In this document: positions 57,851 through 64,000 of the stretch, one piece after another
How positions within the stretch are numbered: the stretch's first letter is position 1
How the letters are laid out: each line of letters starts with the position of its first letter
NCBI RefSeq assembly: GCF_027596085.1
Contig: NC_072469.1
Span: 21,867,781 to 21,931,780, forward strand
Direction of reading: 5' to 3'
Length of the DNA: 64,000 nucleotides
Source: Anoplopoma fimbria
Lineage: Eukaryota; Chordata; Actinopteri; Perciformes; Anoplopomatidae
Translations under genes and position numbers: made by a program
The notes under the pieces: generated by a model
What the model saw: only the letters and a program-made list of their open reading frames with translations
Database searches by the model: none
Told to the model about the DNA's origin: nothing

Positions 57851-58164
57851 GTGCAGTCAGGAGACAAGCAGACGAGAATATACAGATTAAGATGATAAAG
57901 TCATCTCACTATTGAATAAATGAGCAATGACTACTTTTAAACATTTTCTTGTATACATTTATCACACATTTAGACATGTTTGCAGTCTTGGTGAACTGTA
58001 TTAGATCTGCTGGTATTTTCAGTTTTAAAGATGATCAATCATTGGAGTGTAATTATAACCAATTTTGTGAAATCCAACCCATATGTTGACATTCAGTTTC
58101 TATACACATGTTTTCAAAAAGCTGTAATAGACCAATTGCAAAACAAGACAGTATATTTCATGTA

Positions 58165-58321
58165 TCAGTTTTGGTATTCTTTATTAAAATACTGCTGTAC
58201 ACACAAATATTGCAAAATTTGAGACAATGAACACAAGAGGGGCATAAAACATACTAAGATGGTGATTGTAGGTGTGTTGATGCTGGGGAGGAGAAGGTGG
58301 TCACTTTTATCAACCGGAGTG

Positions 58322-58352
<31 letters not shown>

Positions 58353-60504
58353 TATGATGTGGAAGATAAGTGATATGAGAACTGACATTGTGTGGACCAA
58401 GTTTGGGGGCGTGTGTGTGTTTTGAGGGTTTTCTAAAGCACCACATTCACCAAACATGTTGTCGTCTGTTCATGTCACTAAAACAGAGGAAGTACACAGC
58501 CAGCTCTCTGCAGGTTTGTTACCCCCAAGTACAGATCATCCACTTGCATGTCAACTTTGAAAAGTTTATGTAAAAGACAAGACAATGTTCTTGTTTACGC
58601 CTTTAACCTTGGTTTGTTTCTCATACGGCAGTGTGCTTCATACACAAGACCCTTTTTTTCTACAGTCTTTTGCTTGTGCACACTTGTCAAAAGCTACTGA
58701 GAACTAGAATAAGGCAGAGGAAACAGGAACAGTAATTATACAGAGCTTGGATTGATCTCGTTATCAGAGTGAAGCTGGCTTGCACCAAATTAATTCAGTT
58801 GATTTGATTCAAAGAGATTCAAATCATTGACGGGATTTGAACCGTACTTAAGGGCAACATGATATCCCTCACACCATTATCTCCACAGCGCCACTAGCTT
58901 CCTAAAACCTCCACCTGAAGCCGTCCCACCCACTCCACTGTTGCTCATCTATCTGACTGGACAGGGGGTGACCAATGACAGCCAAACACATTCAATCATT
59001 GGGCCCCTCCAGCTGTTTGTCATCCTGAGAGAAATCCAAGCCATCCAAGTGAGTGCAGCAGCCGGCGCCACTGTTTTGTCTCCAGCACGTTTGTATTTCA
59101 TGATCTTTAAAAGTCAAATAAAACAAAACAGTTGTTGCCCTGTTCTCTCCTTTGTCCTTCATCCCTTCCCCTTTCCCTGAACCCCTGCTGGAATTGGTCC
59201 ACAGAATAATAAAGTTGAATTTAGGCAAAAATAAATTGCCCTCCCAGTTCCCATCATGCATTCCTGCACAATATCCGAGCAAAGAGAAAAAAACAGCTAG
59301 AAAATTCACAAACAAGTGTCACTTTTTCTCAATTGTAGAGTGGCCAAGACGCCCTGTTGGGAAGTGAAGATTGGGATGAAAGCAGAAAGAAGAGGAGAGA
59401 GTAAGAGAGGGACAGTAAGGGGACGTTGGGGGGGCAGGAGGACAGGCGGGGGACAAAATAAAGACATTCCACAAAGAGGCAGCTGTGGCTCCACCTCAAC
59501 AGAAGCCCCACCCACGGGCTACAACCAAGTGCTAGACAGCAAAACCAAAATGACCCATCCTTGAGCAGTTCATGTCACGAAAGCGTCCATTAACCAAAGG
59601 TGGTTGCTGCGTCTATAACAGACACTTGGTAGACGGCATCAGGAGAAGACACCCCTTCCTCAGTGCTAACAAAAAACACATTTTACCCCCCAAAATCCCA
59701 AATCCCAGTCCATGGTAGCCCGCCCACCCACAGGCCTGATGTTCCGCAATCTCCTGAACTAAAATGTCCAAAATCCAATGATTTCTCCAGTTTTAGGAAC
59801 CCTTCCCATCCACCCAAGTGGTTTGTCCTTTCTGAGGGGGAACCAACAACCAAGGCAAAGGTTGGCTGGCTCGCTTTAATGAAAGCCTCGAGTGGTGTGT
59901 CCCGTCTCCTAGTGTACAAGAACGAAGGGGTGTCGTCTCCAGCCAGGTGAGGCGCAGTCAATAGAAAGCTGGATTTTTTTTTTTTTGTTCATCTGTTTAA
60001 CCTGCTCTGGTATTTATGTCCGTGTGTGACTTTAGCTCTCTGTACACCCTGTAGGCCACTCACACATATTGATAAAAATAACAAAAAATTAACAAAAAAT
60101 TAAAATCTTAGTGCATCCTCCTCAGAAAAATAAACCCCAAATGTAGAAACAAACAATAAAAGCCAGAAAAAAGTTCAAAACCTCATGGTTTGTTTTTTGT
60201 TTGTTCCCCAAATCTAAAAAAATGTCATCGTACTCGTTCGTCACAGTTTTCGTATTTGTCCTTGTATGTGTTTTTTCCTGTTGATTTTACGATTTTCAGC
60301 TGCGGGGTTTAGGAAAACTAAAAAAAATACACTTTAGAAAAAAGCCTTCCTGGTGGACATGGTCAGTGTATGTGACTGAGGTTCACGAAGCCCTGCCCCG
60401 CTGCCTTCGCCATGCTGATGTCATCTCCATGAGACTGGTCCTCCGCTGTAGTGCAATAGTGTGCTCCAGGTACAGGCAGTCCCATCCCGGGCCCGATGAG
60501 GGCG
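58165..60504 (-). other. Presumed pan3 3'UTR
   Basis: About 2.3 kb downstream (minus sense) of the pan3 stop with no protein-like ORF. A minus-strand poly(A) signal candidate (TTTATT on the plus strand near 58178-58183) lies about 350 bases from the last flt1 signal, so the two genes would end tail to tail with little space. The length of this UTR is inferred, not seen. Confidence 0.45.
58318..58352 (+). repeat. Short interrupted (GT)n repeat
   Basis: Two GT blocks with one T interruption, in the presumed 3'UTR of pan3 (CA on the transcript strand). Confidence 0.9.
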
Positions 60505-61626
60505 CTACAGAGAGCCGGAGGCTGCACCCTGCAGCTCCTGGAAGGTACTGTCGAAGCAGCGCTTCAGGTCCGAGTAGGTCACAACCAGGACGCTTTTCTC
60601 ATCCCGCGACACCAGGCTGATCTTCTCAGGAACGCCAGCGTCCAGCTTTGTTAAAACACAGGAAGACACAGTCAGAAACACCGTAAGAAAATCCATCTGC
60701 AACTACTTTGAAAGAATTGATTAACATAGTTTTTCAACCAAAATTTTTTTTGACACTCTTACACCAACAATTAATTAGCAAAAATATTCAACAGATTAAT
60801 CAATTATGACAAATAATTGTTAATCAAAGCCCTAATTTAGGCAAGTAAGTGGAGAGTAAGAAATCCTGCTGAATTACTGTGTACCCAGATGACCTTATAA
60901 ATATGAGACATAATAGATTGTAAAGTAAACCTAAACCAGCGACAGTGAAAAGAGGAACAGAAGTAAGACAAGAAGAAAAACAACAACCTGTTGTAAATCT
61001 AAAACCAAGTTAAGATGGTAGTCATATTCTGGAGATTTTTTAGGGCTGTAAAATAGTAAAATGACATAACAAACTAGTTAAAAGTGCTGAGAGATTAAAA
61101 TCTGCTGCTCCTACTTATGCCCAGCTGCTTATCAAATGTCACTGACGGAAAAAGGCCTGTAATAGACGTACTTTTACTCTCTGTTCTGCAATTGGCAAAT
61201 GCATGCGTCTTTTAAGTCAGTGCATGTGACGCATGAAAAGAAGCCGCCTTAGACGCGTGACACATTAAACAACAGTTCATTAAAATTGACACATTAACAC
61301 GTTTGCACTAAAAAAAGAAGATAAAGAAAGCCCACTGACTTTGTTGAGGCAGGACACAATGTGGCTGAGGTCGATCCAGGGCGTCCCAGCTTCTGTCACC
61401 TGGTGAAACAGGTGATCCCGGAAGAGCTTCAACAGGTAGCGGTCGCCCGTCTCCGACCACGTCGGGTCTTTCTGAAACCTGAGTGACACAACACAAGGTC
61501 AGAGTAGTAACGTAATCATAGATCACACATGCAGGTGAATCTTTATTCAAGTGCTACTTACTCTGGCCGCTCGTTGATGGTGCCCAGTTTGGCCAACAGG
61601 CGGAAGAGACGGCCGTTTTGCACCTC
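60505..61626 (-). CDS. pan3: pan3, Pan2-Pan3 deadenylase regulatory subunit, C-terminal exons only
   Basis: Three minus-strand coding exons: 61626-61562, 61478-61340, 60645-60505 (stop CTA on the plus strand at 60505-60507). They encode [17 protein letters not shown], then [18 protein letters not shown] and [15 protein letters not shown], then [20 protein letters not shown] and a short tail ending GSL. This is the C-terminal knob domain of PAN3, nearly identical to human as I recall it. Pan3 is a pseudokinase dimer that recruits the Pan2 nuclease to poly(A)-bound PABP for the first phase of mRNA deadenylation in the cytoplasm. All splice phases agree. The rest of the gene lies beyond the right edge. 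The gene is convergent with flt1, as in human. Confidence 0.95.
60646..61339 (-). other. Last intron of pan3
   Basis: About 700 AT-rich bases between the two last pan3 coding exons. No recognised element. Confidence 0.65.
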
Positions 61627-64000
61627 CTGCAAATAAAGGAATTCATGTTCACCAAACTTTCTTTTAAATATTTTTGGAAATGTACGCCTTTAAAGGACAG
61701 TTGGTAAGAGAAGGTCGGCAGGAAACAATGGGAAGGAAAAGGATATCTATTAAAACATATCTCCCCAACCAGAATCGGACATTGCAGTTATGTGGCATGT
61801 GCTATAACCATCCGCCTACCAAGGTGCTAAAGCAGTTCAAAATATTCACCGAAAAAAAGGAGGGTCAGCATCAGTCTAGTACGTTTCTTAGTGGGTCATC
61901 CTTAAGTCACAAGGTCGGCGGTTTTATCGCCAACTCCAACTGTCCGCATGTCAAAGTGTCCTTGAGTGAAACACTGGTGCTTCACAGCAAGCAACTGCTC
62001 CTGAAATGCTTTGGGTCTTTTAAATCCAGAGGTCAAATATATAGTATGAACCTGAACATATGTGACGATTATAATAAAGTTTTGTTTTTGTTTTTGGCTG
62101 GCTGAATTCAATTTGCTATAGCTAACCACTAACTGAAGGTTGATTTCCCTGAGTCGCCGTCCACCTTCCTCCCGATGAAGTAGTATCCTGGTGGCACGCA
62201 GGACAAAATGGACAAAATCCACGTTGATTTAATCCAATATACAAACTATCAAAATGATCACGGACCCTGTATCTATAACATGATAGACAATCCCTCAGGG
62301 GCAGCTCTACTACTTTGTTCTGTGGACTGAGGGCAGACTGGTGCTATAGTGACTCCCCATCACCTCTCGAGGTATCAGTGGTATTACAAGACAGGACAGG
62401 CTGCGGCTAGCTTGTTAGCATGCTAATTTCAGTAGATATTTCTGCAACACAATACATAGGTGTCTTTTACGCTACGTCAACACTCTAACCTCTTCACATT
62501 CTGTTGATAATGTTAGTTCCACTCTTTAATGTGTATAACTTAGAGTCAGATCTTACACATTGCATTATTTATATGTTAATGAATGAACAAACCATTCGAG
62601 TGATAATGAAGAAACAAACGTTTTTAATGTTAAAGGCAGAGGAGTACTAGTAATTCTAGTAATAGTAATAACAAGACAACGCAACACTGGGAACTATGTC
62701 AGAAACTGAAACCTGTTGCTAGACTTTCTGTCCATACATGGTGCTGGACCCTCACAAGTTCCACAAGACACTTCCTCCTTACTAAAAGTCAACCAGAAGA
62801 GGCTGCAGATTATTCTCAAGGCATCGATTTTGTGCCCAGTTTCTTCTGAATATCACATCGAAGAAATCCTAGATACCAATCACCAGATCCAACACCACTG
62901 ATGAATTAATAAAGCTCCTAAACATCTGATTACTGGCTGTTTTTGACACCACATCAGATTATTTTCAACAAGTTGTAGCTCACCTTTCACCTTTGTGGAT
63001 ATAATTTACTCCTGCCTCTCCTTTCTCTTCCTCCTCCCTCTCTGCCTGTCTCACCCTGTCAATTGTTTTCTGCACTGTTGGGCAAAGTGAAAATTATTGA
63101 AAACCAATAAACCGATCATGCAACACCAGTTGCTATTGGCTTAGAACAGATGGTGTCTGCATCTTAAGTCCCTGCCACATTACCTACAATATTTGGAGTT
63201 TGTTGCATTGCCAAGCAATTTAATCTTTTAGTTTGGAGACACTAAATGCACAGAAGGCATTTTTATCCAAAGAGCAACTCTGCTACCTTGAAATTACTTG
63301 CATCTGAATATATTTAAGGTTTTACATTTCAGAGTAGGGCTTCGTGATAAATTAAGTTATTACAATGTAGGCAAAGATGATTATTTTCAGTCAAAATGTA
63401 GTGTAGATTATGGTTATAATTAGCGGTCTATGTTCAAAAACACAACTTAAAATTTCTGCTCATTGATCTGGTCTCTTCTTACGAGACATGAAGGCAAGAG
63501 AGTTGACTGAAAAGTGTGTAGATTCTACTTTGTTATGTCTGTTTCTACCTGCTGTGTCTGCAGATATCAGGCTGATGTCAAGAAACACAAAGAGCAGGAA
63601 TAGATTAGTGGGCCGACTGTCTTGCTGTGATCTGAGCTGAAAGTGATTACTTAATTGAATGTTTGTGCTCTACTTATTTGAAGCATCTTGGATAAACTTT
63701 ATTTTTTGAATGTGCATAACTGTGAAAACTTTGCATGCTGTGCAGATCTTGTATTATTCTTGCTCATATCTATTTGTTTGAAAAAGTCTAAAGTGAAAAC
63801 GTACAACCTATATAAAATATTACCTAAAAATTGAAACAATCACAGTAAGCAGCTTGACACAAAAATTGTGTTGCAATGATACAGCCACCATGTCTGCCAC
63901 ACATTTATGAAAAACAAATACATTGAGTAATTCTTGTTCTTCTTTCACATTTTTGTATTTTAAAAAAGTGTCAACAAAAAGGCTCACCAGGCAAATCAAA
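61627..64000 (-). other. pan3 intron continuing to the right edge
   Basis: More than 2.3 kb of intron without a further pan3 exon that I can support. It contains a SINE-like fragment near 61891-62045 and an isolated 61-codon plus-strand ORF at 62716-62901, followed by an AATAAA, described in the findings. Confidence 0.6.
61891..62045 (+). mobile_element. Decayed tRNA-derived SINE-like fragment in a pan3 intron
   Basis: A B-box-like GGTCGGCGGTTTTATC preceded by a tRNA-like head, then GTCAAAGTGTCCTTGAGTGA and GCAACTGCTCCTGAAATG. The same order of motifs appears, better preserved, on the minus strand of the element at 21474-21752. Ends are uncertain. Confidence 0.45.

Noticed and set aside
58811..58885. 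tRNA-like segment with a B-box-like GGTTCAAATCCC on the minus strand
   Set aside because: I could not fold acceptor, D and anticodon arms from the flanking bases. At most it is a decayed SINE head.

Overview
The window is vertebrate nuclear DNA, almost certainly a ray-finned (teleost) fish. Genes have short GT-AG exons and compact introns, long dinucleotide (GT/CA) tracts are everywhere, tRNA-derived SINE-like and Tc1/mariner-like repeats of fish type are present, and every protein has a clear vertebrate orthologue. Gene models were built by hand from splice sites, reading phase and recalled family sequences. Phases close without a frame break in all five genes.

Layout, left to right: (1) spata13 (Asef2), plus strand, 1328-6697, 5' end not resolved: an APC-binding-region, SH3, DH and PH Rho-family GEF. 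(2) tmprss7 (matriptase-3), plus, 7610-14914, 18 coding exons, 836 aa. (3) A matriptase-1-type (st14-like) protease, plus, 15727-23077, 19 coding exons, about 841 aa. Both proteases are type II transmembrane proteins with SEA, two CUBs, LDLa repeats (three and four) and a trypsin-like domain. They share exon sizes and phases. (4) flt1 (VEGF receptor 1), plus, 25372-56455, 30 coding exons, 1274 aa, with a recognisable ETS-CRE-TATA promoter. (5) The last three coding exons of pan3, minus, 61626-60505, continuing past the right edge.

The flt1/pan3 tail-to-tail pair and the nearby spata13 match the human 13q12 neighbourhood as I recall it, so the block looks like ancient synteny. The two matriptases between spata13 and flt1 do not belong to that human block. 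The genes do not form one pathway: spata13 controls Rac/Cdc42 and the actin skeleton, the two proteases act at the cell surface, Flt1 is the VEGF receptor/decoy of endothelium, and Pan3 is an mRNA deadenylase subunit.

The main points for a second look are two possible routes to a soluble Flt1 (a donor at exon 10 that is itself a stop codon when read through, plus a GC-rich alternative terminal exon in intron 10), an Asp in the Flt1 activation loop where mammalian FLT1 has the decoy-associated Asn, apparent loss of SEA autocleavage and of a CUB1 disulphide in the st14-like protease, and microsatellites lying directly on flt1 splice sites. I saw no CRISPR, operon or bacterial-type system. I cannot claim a wholly new system, and no database search was run.
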